DNA from: Monosporascus cannonballus | Taxonomy: Eukaryota; Ascomycota; Sordariomycetes; Xylariales | Assembly (NCBI GenBank): GCA_004154925.1 | Contig: QJNS01000240.1 | Coordinates: 52,968 to 116,967 of the forward strand | Direction: 5' to 3' | DNA: 64,000 bases | Shown here: piece by piece, positions 43,439-56,350 of the stretch | How the letters are laid out: every line of letters starts with the position of its first letter | How positions within the stretch are numbered: the first letter of the stretch is position 1 | Notes under the pieces: model-generated | The model's database searches: none | Told to the model about the DNA's origin: nothing | The model's input: only the letters and a program-made list of their open reading frames with translations | Program-made: the position numbers and the translations under genes

Positions 43439-46400
43439 GCCGTAGCCACAGCTATAGCTTTTGATTAAGAAGTATCTGTCAGGGGTCCAATGTATTAGCT
43501 AAATTCCTTTAAGAATAATACCCATAAAAATAACAAAACCTCCAAAATAAGGCCTGATAACAAGTTATGATTTTTTCGTTCCGTTTAATACGTTTTTATA
43601 TATATTTGTAAAAATTATTAATATTAATTTTACTAATATATATTAATGATAAAGCTTTTAATATTTTAATTTATATAATTTAATATAAAATTAAAAATTT
43701 TATTTTTTTTAATATAATAATAATTTTAATTAATATAAAATAAAGATTATTATAATAAAAAAATGGCCTAAAATTTTAATTAATATATATTATAATTTTT
43801 AAATTTTTTAAGTTAATACGATAATAATATAACTTTATAAACCAAAATAATAATATATAAAGCTTAAAATTATCCGTAATAAGCTCCGAAATATATTTTT
43901 TTTAATTAACTAAATACGGATAATATATTTAAAAATTTGAGATAAATATTTTAAATTTTGAAATATTTAACTTTTTAAAGCGAAACGTTTATTTTTATCT
44001 AATATTTTTATAGGTTTTTTGCCGATATAAACATAATTAACTTATATATTAATATTATATATACGCTTAATAATTTTATAAAAATTTTATACCGTTTATT
44101 TATTCGCTTTATATTACATATTATATTTAATAAATAAAACCATATTTTACGAAAAAAACAAATTAATACGGTATATAATTTGGTTTTCGGAAAACTTAAT
44201 ATTTTTTATTATTAAAATAAATTTTAAATTTTTTTTAATTATTTAAGCCTTTTTATTCATAATTAATTTAATTATTATTCAAATCGTATTATTAATTAAA
44301 TTAATAAAAAAATAATAAGTTTTTATATTAATAAATTTATATTTTATTTTTATTTTAATATTTATAAATTTAAAAAAACTTAATTTAAAAATATTTGACC
44401 GTATAATTACCAAATAATATAATTATATTATTTTTAATCCTAAATAAATATCGAACGATTAATTTCAAATTATTATATTAAATTTTATTTTCGAATAACG
44501 ATATAATCGAATTATTATCGACAAAATATATTTATTATTAAAATAGAAAAACTTCCGGTTTAAATATATTAATATTTATAATTTACGTTTTAATTTTTTT
44601 ATTTATATATATTAATTTGCATACATAATAATTATAAATAATATTATAAAAAAAATTACGAAATATAACAGCTTTTGTTAAATTGGCGGTTTAATTAAAT
44701 ATAATTATAAAATAAAAATCTAACGTTTTAATATTAATCATTCCGAAATTAATAGTAATCGTTTCGAAATTAATATTAATTATTTCGAAATTAATAACAT
44801 TATTTTTTTATATTTAAAAGTAAATATTTAAATTAAAGGTATATAAATTTTTTAATAATTAATATATCCGGATTATTAAGTAATATTTTTATAATTTAAA
44901 TTCATAATTTACGTTTTATTATTAAAAATATTATTTATATTTATAATAAGGCGAAAATTATAAATATTTATAATTACTTAATTAAAATTATAATAAATTA
45001 AAAATATTTATTAAAAATTATAAAAAAATTATTAAGTTTTATAATTTCGAAATATTTTACGGGAACCAAATTTACGTATATAATAACTTAAAATAATTAA
45101 ATAATTTTATCCGTATTATTATATTTATTATTATTATTAAATTAAATATAAATATTCCGGAAATTAATCGAATAATATAATAAAATATACCGTAAAACGT
45201 TTTAATTAAAAATTCATAATAATAATTTAATCGAATAAATCGTAATTATAAGTAATTAAATATAATTAATTATAAATAAGCTATATTATTTATACCTTAT
45301 TAAGTATTTAATAAATATAAAATTAAGTTATTTATTCTGAAAAAAGGCTAAAATAACGAAAATAATTTAGGCCTAATAAATCAAAAATCATATTATTTAT
45401 AAAAATATAAAGCTTATAATAAAAAATAATATAACGAATTTGGATAATAAGAAAAATAATATATAATTTATTACAAATAATTTTAATTAAGACGAAATAA
45501 TTATCGAATTTTAATTTTAATTTTCGGCTAATTAAAATATTATTCGTAAATTTTCGAAATAAAGTAATTTTGACTTATAATATTAAATAAAAATAAGGCT
45601 TTAATAATACGCGTTATTTAACGGCAAATATGTACGTAAAGCGATTTTAGCATATTTAAAAAAATAAAATTATTATATTAAAAAATGATAATAATTTAAT
45701 TCCGGCTGAACTTTATTATAATATATATGTGTTTAATATTTTCTATATATTCGAATTTTAAATTCGAAAATATTTACGTAAAAATAATTAAAAATTAATT
45801 CGATAAAAGCGGTTGTTTGAGAAATAATAAAGTTCTAATATAAATAACAAGCGAACGAATTATTTTTTATATAATTATTTCCGTTTAACGATAAAAAAAC
45901 AAAATGGATATTTATTTTTATTAAATTTAAACGGTCCTTATTTAATAGATTTCTAAATAAATTAAACGAAATTAAAAATCTATATTTAATTTAAAATATA
46001 ATTAAATTAATTAAGGTAATTTCCGGTTTCGATAAATAATAATATTAAGATATTTTGAAAAATTACTTATTTTTTACGTTATATATAATATACGGAGAAA
46101 TTATATTTTCGATTTTACAAAAAATATAAATAATTTTCTATAAGCGACAGAATTCGCTTAGTTAAAAATAACGGTATTATATTTTTATACCCTAAACCAA
46201 TTTATATAAATTATAAATTATTATTATATTATAAATTCGATAAATATAGGAAAAAATTATAAAGCCGCCTTAAATTACATTTTATCCTAATTAAAATATA
46301 TCGTATACGGTTATTTAATTTAAATTAATAATTAACGGCTTAATAATAATTCTAATAATTTAAATATTAAACTGGCATATAATTTATATATTTTTATAAT

Positions 46401-49400
46401 TTGGAATTATAATATCGGTTATAATAACGTTTATATTTATATACGTAATTCGTAACGTATTAAGTAATCTTAATTAAGAATTTGTTTTATTTCTTTTATT
46501 TATAATATCGATATAAAATGTATCGTTTTTAAATATTTTTAATTTTTTAATCCCGCTTTTATTACCATATTTATATTTATATAATTCTTTTATTTTTATA
46601 TCGTTACGGGAATCGCTAGTATTACTAAAATATAATAATCCGTAATCCGATATTATAAATAATATATTAAAAAAAGTTAAAATAATAATCTTTGTTAAAA
46701 TTAAAAAATTGCGCGTTAAGAATAAACTGTATTTATCGGATAATAATATTAATAATAAATTAAAAAAGTAATCGTAATATTAAATTAAAAAATAAAAATC
46801 GAAATTTTGCCGGTTTTAATTAAGGCCGATAACAAAAAATACTTTCGGTTTCGACATAACATTATAATTATAAAGCATAATAATTATAAATATTTACATA
46901 ATATTAATTAAAATTATTAATATATTATTTATTTATTAATTTTATTAATTTTATTAATTTTTAATTCGTTAAGATTTATACGGAATATTAATTTATTTTA
47001 ATTTAAATTAATTATATGTCGTAATAAATATATAATAAATTTTTTAATTATGCAAATTAACGAAATTTTATATTATATAATTCGAATTTTAATTTATTAT
47101 AATTATTAACAAATTATTTTTTTAATTTGTAACCCTTAATTTACGACGTTAAATTAAATTTTCTTAAATCTTATTTTCCGGTTTTTTTTTCGAATTCGTT
47201 ATATTAATTCTTAAAATATTTTTTTTAACTTTTAAGATATTTTAATTTAAATCGAATAATTAAGGTAAAAAATTAATTATATAAATAAATAAATAATATA
47301 GATGATTTTTCGCTAATATTAAAAAGGTTATTTTTTTGTTATTAATATAGTTATTTTAATATTCGCTTTTTTTAAAATATTAATTCGAAATATTTAAAAT
47401 CCCGGATTTATAATAAATCCTTATTAATTACATTTTGTAATTTTATTTTTTTATAATTAAGATTAACATTTATTGGCGTATAATTCTAATTAATATTTTT
47501 TGAAACCGCCCGTATACCTTATTGTTATTTTATTAAAAATTTTAGTAATTATTTCTTTTTCGAATTAAGGCTTTTTGGTTTCTTTAATAAAGGTTAACGG
47601 CCAGATTTAACTTTTTTTTTCGCCGCGTTTTTCCTTTGTCGGCGTAATTAAGTCCTCGGTTAGTTCTAAGAATTTTTCTGTTTTTTTTCCAGCTGGTTCT
47701 AGGAATTTCTTTGTATTAAAATCTTATATAAATATAATAATAATTGGATATTCCGGGTAACCGCCGAAATCCTTAATATTAATACCGAATATATCGCGGT
47801 ATTTAAAAATCTCATCTTTGTATAAGATTATTTATTTGGCAGCTAATTACGTATAATTACGGATTTTTCTTTCGTTTAATATTATGAAAATAACGTCTAT
47901 ATAATATATCCTATAAGATATATTACGGTTTTATATTTTTTTTAATTAAAATCATAATTATTATATTCTTAGTATTATTTGTATTATGTAAATCGTTATA
48001 AATTATAAATTTTGAAAAACGGTTAACGGCCCGAATTATATGGTTTTTTAAAAAAATGCGCCGATTAAATTTATAATATAAAAAACGTTTATTTTGCAGT
48101 TTTAAAAATTTATTATTTAATAATTCGTATTATTTGTATTAATAATTTTATTATTACATTTTAATATAAGAGTAAAAATAAATAATATTATATATTATTT
48201 AATAATTTTTTATAAGTTATTTACATAATCGAAATTCCGGAATATGTATTTAAATATTATTTCGAAATTATTATAAATAAGATATGCGTTTATATATATA
48301 TAATAATAAATAATATATATTTTTAATATATAATATTAAAATTTAGTTTATAAAAACCTTATAGTATTAGAATTTTATTAAATAATCGTTTAATTTAAAA
48401 AAGATTTATTTTATAAATTAAGGCAAGGTTTAGAAAAACGGTATATATAATAAGAAATAAGGTACGGAAATTAACGCCGCAATTAATATAATTCGTATCG
48501 AAAGTTGATTTAATGTTATTATAATTTTTATATACGTTTCAATTTTTTGCTAAGCCGCTGTATATTTCCCAAATACGATTATTATATTTTATTTTATTAA
48601 ACGGCAGTAATATTAGTATAATAATTATATAATATTAAATATATATAAATAAGTAAGTATAATTACAAGATTTAATAATATTAGAAATTTACCAATATAA
48701 ATTCGGCCTAATTAAAATTAAAAATATAAATAAAGAATATAAAATATAATAAATAAAATAAAGTTCGTATATTAAAGAATTATTAAATATGTTATTAATA
48801 TTAATAAGAAATATATAAGGATTTATAATATATAAATAAAGTTTACAAATAATTAATAAATTATAAAAATATCTTAAAGTAATATATATAATTAAAATTA
48901 AAATATATATAAATTTCAAGGTTATATAGTTATAAATATATAAATTATTAAATTTATATAAGTTATTAAATATAAAAAAACTTTAATATTTTTTTATAAT
49001 AAAATAATAATATATAAAGAAAAAACTTAATAATTATATATAAATTGCATAAAATCTATATTTTATTATAAATTCTATAATATAATTTATAAAATTCTTT
49101 CGTTTAAATTTATATTAAATATAATTATTATAATTATTTAATATGTAATTAATGTTATTTAATTAATTATAATTTCTTATAGTTTTAAATACTTATTATA
49201 TTTTAATATATAAAATTACGTTATTTATAATATAATAATTATTAATTAGTTATCTTTTTATTTAATACCCAAAATCTATATTATAATATATATCTTTATA
49301 TATTTTACGATATTATAAAGGATAAATAAATTTCTTACCGATATAATAAAGGTAATTTCCGTTATAGTTCCCGATAATGTATTTTAAATAAATTTAAAAA

Positions 49401-49454
49401 ACTTTGTTCGCTCGGCTAAAAGAATTAGATTTGTTAATAATATTCCCGAAAAAC

Positions 49455-49622
49455 AATTTACCCCCAAAAAATAATCTTAAGGACGGGTAATAAAATTTCG
49501 GATTAAAAAATAGCCGGAATAAGTATTAAAATAAAAATAATTTGCCTCCGAAAAATAACCTTAAGGACAGGTAATAAAATCCTTAACCAAAAAACAGCCG
49601 AAACCGGTATTAGAATAACTTG
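49455..49622. repeat. 84-bp tandem duplication in RIPed DNA
   Basis: Two adjacent copies (49455-49538 and 49539-49622) share AATTTRCCYCC..AAAAATAAYCTTAAGGAC, GGTAATAAAAT and a GCCG(G/A)AA block, differing mostly by C/T and G/A changes. The differences fit independent RIP of an ancestral tandem repeat. Confidence 0.6.
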
Positions 49623-52600
49623 TAATAAGGCAAAACCGACGACGTAATCCCGATTAAGGCATTTTCGTATTAACTAAATAATATTCGATTATCTTAAAAT
49701 ATAAAATATTTTTTACGGAAAATATATAATATATATAACCGATTCCAAATAATAGATATATATTATAAAGTTATATTAATATGGCGAAAAATTAAAAAAA
49801 GTAAATACCTTATATTTTAATATTAATACGAATATATATTAATTAAAAAAATTTTACGATTATTAAAAATTTATAAATTCGATAATATTACGAAACTTTT
49901 ATATTATAAATAGGATTTTTTATTACGGAAAAATATAATATTTATATAAATATTAAATATTAATAATATAATTTAAAATATTTTCCGTAATAATAATTAG
50001 CAAAATAAAATTTACGTTATAACGGATTATACCTGCTTTATAAGTTATTAAATTGGTAAATTAATTATAAACCTTTAATTAATTATAATTTTCGTAATTT
50101 ACTAAAAAAGTTATATAAACTGAATACTATGTAAACGATACGGAAAAAAGTTTATAATTTTATAAATTAAATTATTTAATTAAAAAATATATATTATATA
50201 ATGATTTTATAAATATTATAATTTACGGAATTATACGGATAACAAGTATGTAAATTACGTATAAAAATGCGGCTAAAATATTTATACGTAATTCTTAAAT
50301 ATTTGGTATTATTATATAATTTAAATAAAATTTTTTAAAAGGATTTAAATATAAATATTATGCTTAAAACGAACAAAATTTTGAGATCCGAAAATATAAA
50401 AGAAATTATTAATATATAAGTTATAATAACGCGCGAAAAAAAGTAAAACGGGAGAAAAAAATCTTAAAAAGTATTTAAAAACGTTAATTAGTAAATTAGA
50501 TGCAAATAGAGTATATGGATTAACTCGAAAATATGCGTTATATTTAGCTATATATAATATAATATTTTTAAACGATTTTACGAAAAACAAAACGTTCGAA
50601 CGGAATATAATTAATTAAAATTATGCAAATTATAAATTTAATTACTTATATTAATTTCGTTAATTATTATGCCGCGTACCGTTTTATAAAATATTATTTT
50701 TTTACTTGCAATTTTATTATCAAAAATAAATAAATTATGTTAATATGATAATTAAATAATTACGATGATATATAAAATAATTCCGAAATTTATTAATTAA
50801 AATTACGTAAGTAATAAAATTATATTAATATTAAAATTATAATATAAGTGCTATATTATTTATAAGAAAATATAAAATAATAAAAAGGTAAAAAATTATA
50901 TTAATGATTTATTTTCTTTCGATAAATCCTTATTTTGTTTATCCGATAACGACGATAACGATAACGGACCGCCTTAATTAAGATTATTAATTAAGTTATC
51001 GATAATTTGTACTATGAGATTATAACTTTTTTCCGTATATAAGATATTACGGTTATTCGGAATTAAATTATTTTTAATAAATTCGGTATCAAAAAATTTT
51101 TAAGCAGTTATATTAAAGTTATTTACAAATTGATTTTCGTTTTTTGCCGTATTTAATTAATTAAGTTTATTTACGTCGTTAATAATAAATACGATATTAT
51201 TAAAATCGATAAACTTAATTTTTATGGCTTTACGGCCCGCAATTAAAATATTTTCGGAATTTTAGCCCTTTTTTTTTAATCCGAAATAAATATTTTTTAA
51301 TAAGCCAGAAATTTCGAAGCAGAAATTAAGCGTATTCGAAAATTTCGTTACGAAAGTTCCGAATAACGTAATATTTATTTCGTAAAAAAACATAACGGGT
51401 ATAAAATTCGCGTTATAAGGATATACAGTACTTGATTAAAAATAAATTTTAGAAAAAAATAATATTAATATTATATGTATTATTTTTCGACCGGCGAAAT
51501 TTATTAATAAATTATAAATTATAATATTTGCCCTTTTAATTAAATATAATCTATATTTTTTTCTTAAATTTTATCCGAATTAAATTTAATATTAAAATCA
51601 AATTAATAAGTATTTAATCTGATATTATAGAACGTAATATCCAATCGAAATAAAATATTTTTTTATTATAATTAAATTAACCGGCCTTATAAAAGAAAAA
51701 TAATAATATTAATATTAACCGTTTAATATAATTAACGTCGTTATATTATATGATATACGAAAAGCATAAATTAACCTTGGCTTTTTAAAAATAATAATAA
51801 TAATTTCGAAATTCTTTATTAATAAAAACGGTATCGATTAACGGTTAATTATTATTTTTAATAAAATTAAAAAAATTATCGCCTTATAAAATATTAACCG
51901 TGTTAAAATATTTTTAATTTCGTAATTATCCGATAAAAAGGCTTTATTGGGCATATTTTAATTAAAACCGCGCCGCTTAAAAATAATATAAATAAATTAT
52001 ATTTTCGAATTAAAAAATAAAATACTTATAAATTATTTATTAAACTATTTATATTATTAAGTACGGTATTATTAATAAATAATAACAAAAGATTTTCGTC
52101 TAAAAAATCCGTATTTATTAATATATCCTAATTAAAACCTTATAATATTTCCCTTATCCATTTAATACGACTAAGATATTTAAAAATTACGTTATGTACG
52201 ATAAATTTAAATTCGGTAACGGTTAACCGGAAATATATATATTTTATAAATTCGGTAAATTCGGTTTTCGAAAAAAATTTTCGATCGAAATATTTCGAGA
52301 AATTTTATATATATTAAATATTTTTATTATAAGTAATTCGCATCGAATACGTAATTTGTATAAAAATAATACGAATATGCGAATATTATATATATAAAAG
52401 ATAAAATGTTTAAAAAGGTTAAATTTTGACAATTTTTAATATAATTACGTTATTTTATTTAAAAATTAATAATTCATTTTCAAAATTACTTATGTTTTAT
52501 ACGTCTTGGTTATATTATTAGGCTAATAAATACGTATAAATATAAGCAGGAAATTTATTTATATATAGAATAAAATAGGAATAAAACAAATTATCGTTTT

Positions 52601-54100
52601 ATCGTGTAAATCGATTATTTTAGCTTAATTAACTTATATTTTTCGAATATAACTAATTGTTTTTTAATTTTCGTAAATAAGATAAAAATATTCTGAAAAC
52701 CGAAATTTTTTTTTTAAATTTATATATTCCTTAGAAAAATTTTCGATAAATGTTATAAGTACCGTCGATAATACTTTTATTTTCGTTAATTACATTTAAC
52801 GAAATCGAACAGCATTTATTATATAAAAAACGTTTTAATTTAAGAAAACCGGGAAATTTTTATTTATTACGTTTATAAAATATATTAACAAAAATAAAAA
52901 ATAAAATCTGGATAATATTAATTATAAATTAATAAGAAATATTAGACGGTACCAGATATTATTATAACGTTTTATAAAATTATTTTATTTTATAATATTA
53001 ATTAGGCCCGAATATAAATTATTTTTTTAAAAAAAATACGGTAATAATAATAAATAAAAACGGTAATAATATTTTATATAACGATACTATATCGAAACGT
53101 AATATTACGAATATAATTTTAAATATTAACATTATCGTATAAAATATAATATTACCTTATTATATTTAATTATAAAATGTAATTTATCATAATTAAAATT
53201 ATATAATTATAAAGGAATTAATACGGTTATTTTAGTTTTTTCTGTTAACCGAATTATATTTTTATTTAACGTATAATAATTTTCGTAAATATTTAACTTT
53301 TTTAATATATCGATATTATCCCGTAATAAACCCGAAAATAATAGGAATTTGCTTAATAAATAAAGTAAATAATTGCCGTTAATTTTAGAAATTATTTTAA
53401 TTATAATAATTAAAATTATAAAAAAAATATAAAAATGTCCGTATTATTATTATTATAGGACCGTTTCGTTTTTTGCTTTATATTATATGATTTTTTTTAA
53501 AATATATAATATCCTAATTTAAAACTTAAATTAATTAAGGATAAACGTTTTTATAAAATATTAACCTTTATTGAAAATAATATAAATTATTTTAATTTCG
53601 AATAATATTTTTTCTGATAAATAACGAAATTTAAGTTTTTTTGCGAAAATTATAAGTTTTTCGTATAATATATTATGGTATTTACGTATAGCGGGATCTT
53701 ACTTTACCGGAATCAAAAATTCTTATTAACTTTTATATATTAATAATTTTTCGCGTATTTAATTTTTTTAAAAACTATTAATTAATCGGTTAATTTAAAC
53801 GGTCGAATTAATAATTCGGCTTAAATTATCGCAAAAAACCTAATTACGAATAAAATTTTTAAACGTTATGTTAATTTTTTTATATTAATGTCAAAAATTT
53901 AAAGTACGCGTACGTATGTTTTATTTTATAGACGTAACCCGATAAAACTAAAAAAATTCGAATTTATTATATTTTGAATAGGAGGATAATAACACCACGG
54001 GCTTAGGCTGTAGCTATTGTACGTATTAAAATTTAAGAATAACAAATAAGTTTTAATCAAAATTATCGTAATATTAATAATAAGTCATAATTAAAGTAAT

Positions 54101-54124
54101 TATATATATATATATATATATATA
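54101..54124. repeat. (TA)12 microsatellite
   Basis: An uninterrupted run of TA dinucleotides inside the AT-rich island. Confidence 0.9.
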
Positions 54125-54245
54125 GCTACAGAAACGTATTATTATTAAGTTATTACGGATTTTTATTTTTTTTTAAAAAAACAAATATACCAAACGAAAC
54201 CGTTTTTACGCAATTATAATTCAGGCCTCGCTGGCTCGTTACGAG

Positions 54246-54352
54246 GATTTGGGATTTGATTGGTTAATATTTAGCGTTGTGGAGCGATACTTGAGTAACT
54301 TTAAAGAAATTGGGAAGACGAGCTAGGAAGGCCTGAGCTAGTTGAGGTAACT
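54246..54352 (+). repeat. Dispersed repeat, copy B (also at 30573)
   Basis: Same orientation and block order as 30573-30671 (TTTGGGATTTGATTGGTTAA, TTTAGCG, GACGAGCTAG, GGCCTGAGC). It is less AT-biased than its surroundings and lies just beyond the 3' side of the dead pogo transposase, so it may be the edge of that element or of a neighbour. Confidence 0.65.
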
Positions 54353-54399
54353 CAAAATCATAATAACCTACATATTCCAAAGCCTTTTAATAACGTAAT

Positions 54400-56003
54400 A
54401 ACGTATTTCTTGATAAAATAAAGCTATTTAAACTATTTAGCTTTGCGCTGCCTTTTCTTAACAAGCTACTTTTTAATATAATTATCAATTAAAACCTGAT
54501 CGTCAGCCTTTATAGGTTTTAAACGCTTAATAACTTTATTCTTAATTAACTTAATATCTGATAAATTCGCAAAAATCTTATTCGATTGCTTAATAATAAT
54601 TTAACATTTACAATTTTCGTATTTTTCGAATTTCGTTTGCAGAAGGTTTTTATTATAGCGGAAAATAACGTTTTCGGTATTAAAATTATTAAGCTCCTTA
54701 ACAACTTTAATTACTATTTTCCGTATATCGCAAAACGCCTCCGCCTAATTACGTAAGGCCGTTCGCATATTTTTCCGTAATTTTAAGGCCTTATAAAATA
54801 TATACAATTTCGTTCTGGTTATTAATCATTTATTCCGGAGGTATTTTCGGCTTAAAAGTTAATTAAAGTATTATTTCGGAATTCTTTAATATTACTTCGG
54901 GTTTAAAAAAATAAACCGGTATGATACTATCTAGCTTTAATATTTTTATTAGTAAAAGCGATTTCGACAACCTTATAATACGTTTTTAACATACGACGTT
55001 TATATTCGAAAGTTATTACAAATAATCCGCCGGCTTTTTACAAAACGATACAATATTTCTTTTTAAATATAAAAAATACGGTAACGTCAAATAGCTAAAG
55101 ATTACTATTCGCATAAGGTGAAAAATATATAAAAGCGACCTTATTCTTAAAATATTTCCACATAAAAACAAAAAATACGTATATAATATGGCCATTTAAG
55201 ATAAATAACCGCCATTTATTATAGAAACAAAACTTAATTTTCGAAAGGAAAATAAATGTTAGTTATTTTAACGTAATAACGTTATTAATCCACCTTTTCG
55301 AAATTAACGTATATTCGGCTTTTTCGATATTTTCGAGTAATTATTATTTTTAAACGGTAAAATTATTAAAAATATATACGGCCGTATCTTTCCCGTATAT
55401 AAAGCCAATATATTCGAAAATAAATATCTATAACGTTACCCTCGACTTTTTAAATCTTACGTAAACCGTTTCCGAAAATCTTACGACCGTTCCATTAGCT
55501 TATTCCCCTTTTTGGACGCCCGTTTCATCCATATTATACTCGTTCGCAAACTTAATTTTATATTTGGCTCGGACGGCGGCAAAAAAAGGAAAAAATTCGC
55601 GGATATCGTCGCAATCGCGTACCTTTAAACGGTCCCGGGGCATAATTCGTTCTTTTTTCGTATATATCTTATTATAATGTACAATAAAGCAATTAACCCA
55701 ATATTTCCTAAAAATCCTTTTAGGGCCTAATAAAACTTCTGCTATTTGACGGACCTATATTTTTATGGGGGCGCGGCCGCATATCTTTTCGTACAATATC
55801 CAATTAACAAGCTTATCCTTTTCCTGATCCGACAGCTTATACGTTTCAGCTTTGGCTTCGGAACGCGATTTGGAACCATAAACGCGATATAACAAGGTCA
55901 ACTGGGGTATATCGAATCGCAAATTTGCAAGGGTTTCGAAACCACCTTCCGCCATAAAATTCTTAGCATCCCGAATTCTGCGTTCTCGGTCGAAATTAAC
56001 CAT
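54400..56003 (-). pseudogene. pogo/Fot-like DDE transposase, RIP-inactivated
   Basis: Minus strand. The first 82 codons are open (56003-55755, starting from ATG, MVNFDRERRIRDA...). They read as a CENP-B/psq-type HTH domain: RIRDAKNF, then LRFDIPQLTLLYRVYGSKSRSEA and KLSDQEKDKLVNWI, matching the A-x-x-Y-x-V-P-x-x-T-L-x-x-R-x-x-G ... L-x-x-x-E-E-x-x-L-x-x-W-I pattern. After stops, translation gives REFFPFFAAVRAKYKIKFAN and then YNMDETGVQKG at about 55,515-55,555. That is the first catalytic Asp block of DDE_1 transposases (N-M-D-E-x-G-F-x-x-G). Further downstream the frame is destroyed by TAA/TAG stops. The remainder to about 54,400 is assumed to be the same gene but is not readable. It probably belongs to the element that owns the TIRs. 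Confidence 0.75.
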
Positions 56004-56090
56004 CTTTACCCGAAATCAATTAACGAAAGGGTTATTAAGTTATCGCAGAGTGAAGCTTTAAGGAATGGTTGTTGTTGTGGAGAAAAGTCG

Positions 56091-56130
56091 TATTCATTGT
56101 TAGGGTCATTCATTATGTGGGGTCCGAGGT
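56091..56130 (-). repeat. Right terminal inverted repeat of the island
   Basis: Inverted partner of 43320-43359 (39/40 identity), followed outwards by TA at 56131-56132. It ends 220 bp upstream of the sugar-transporter start codon, so the island edge lies within that gene's promoter. Confidence 0.85.
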
Positions 56131-56350
56131 TAGTGTGGGGCCTCACATTTTTCAGGTTTGACAAATGCTATCTCGGTGGTCCCGTACGACTGCCGGGCGT
56201 AGGGGTCGCATTCCTTATAAGGGTTGGGGCCCATCAAAACTCCGACGAGTTCTCCCTCCCATAGAAGTCAGAGAAGGTCCTCTCCGCAATATCACACACT
56301 CAACACATACTCGCATAAACGCGAAGAAAGACACCCACATACAGACAAGA

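Larger units (their letters stand above)
43320..56130 (-). mobile_element. RIPed AT-rich island bounded by 40-bp TIRs with TA flanks
   Basis: A 12.8-kb block whose two ends are inverted 40-mers (39 of 40 identical), each flanked outwards by TA (43318-43319 and 56131-56132). TA duplication and such TIRs are the hallmark of Tc1/mariner-pogo elements. A pogo-like transposase starts 127 bp inside the right end on the minus strand. Known pogo/Fot elements are about 2 kb, so the extra 10 kb is most simply nested insertion. The interior is almost free of CpA/TpG and full of stops. ORFs such as 48689-48919, 50345-50590 and 52244-52432 (all minus) are low-complexity chance frames. Transposon families in 43.6-54.2 kb cannot be read by eye. 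Confidence 0.7.

Noticed and set aside
43560..54240. Possible CRISPR-like or regularly spaced repeats in AT-rich DNA
   Set aside because: Repeated AT words come from composition; no regular spacer-repeat layout, and the organism is a fungus.
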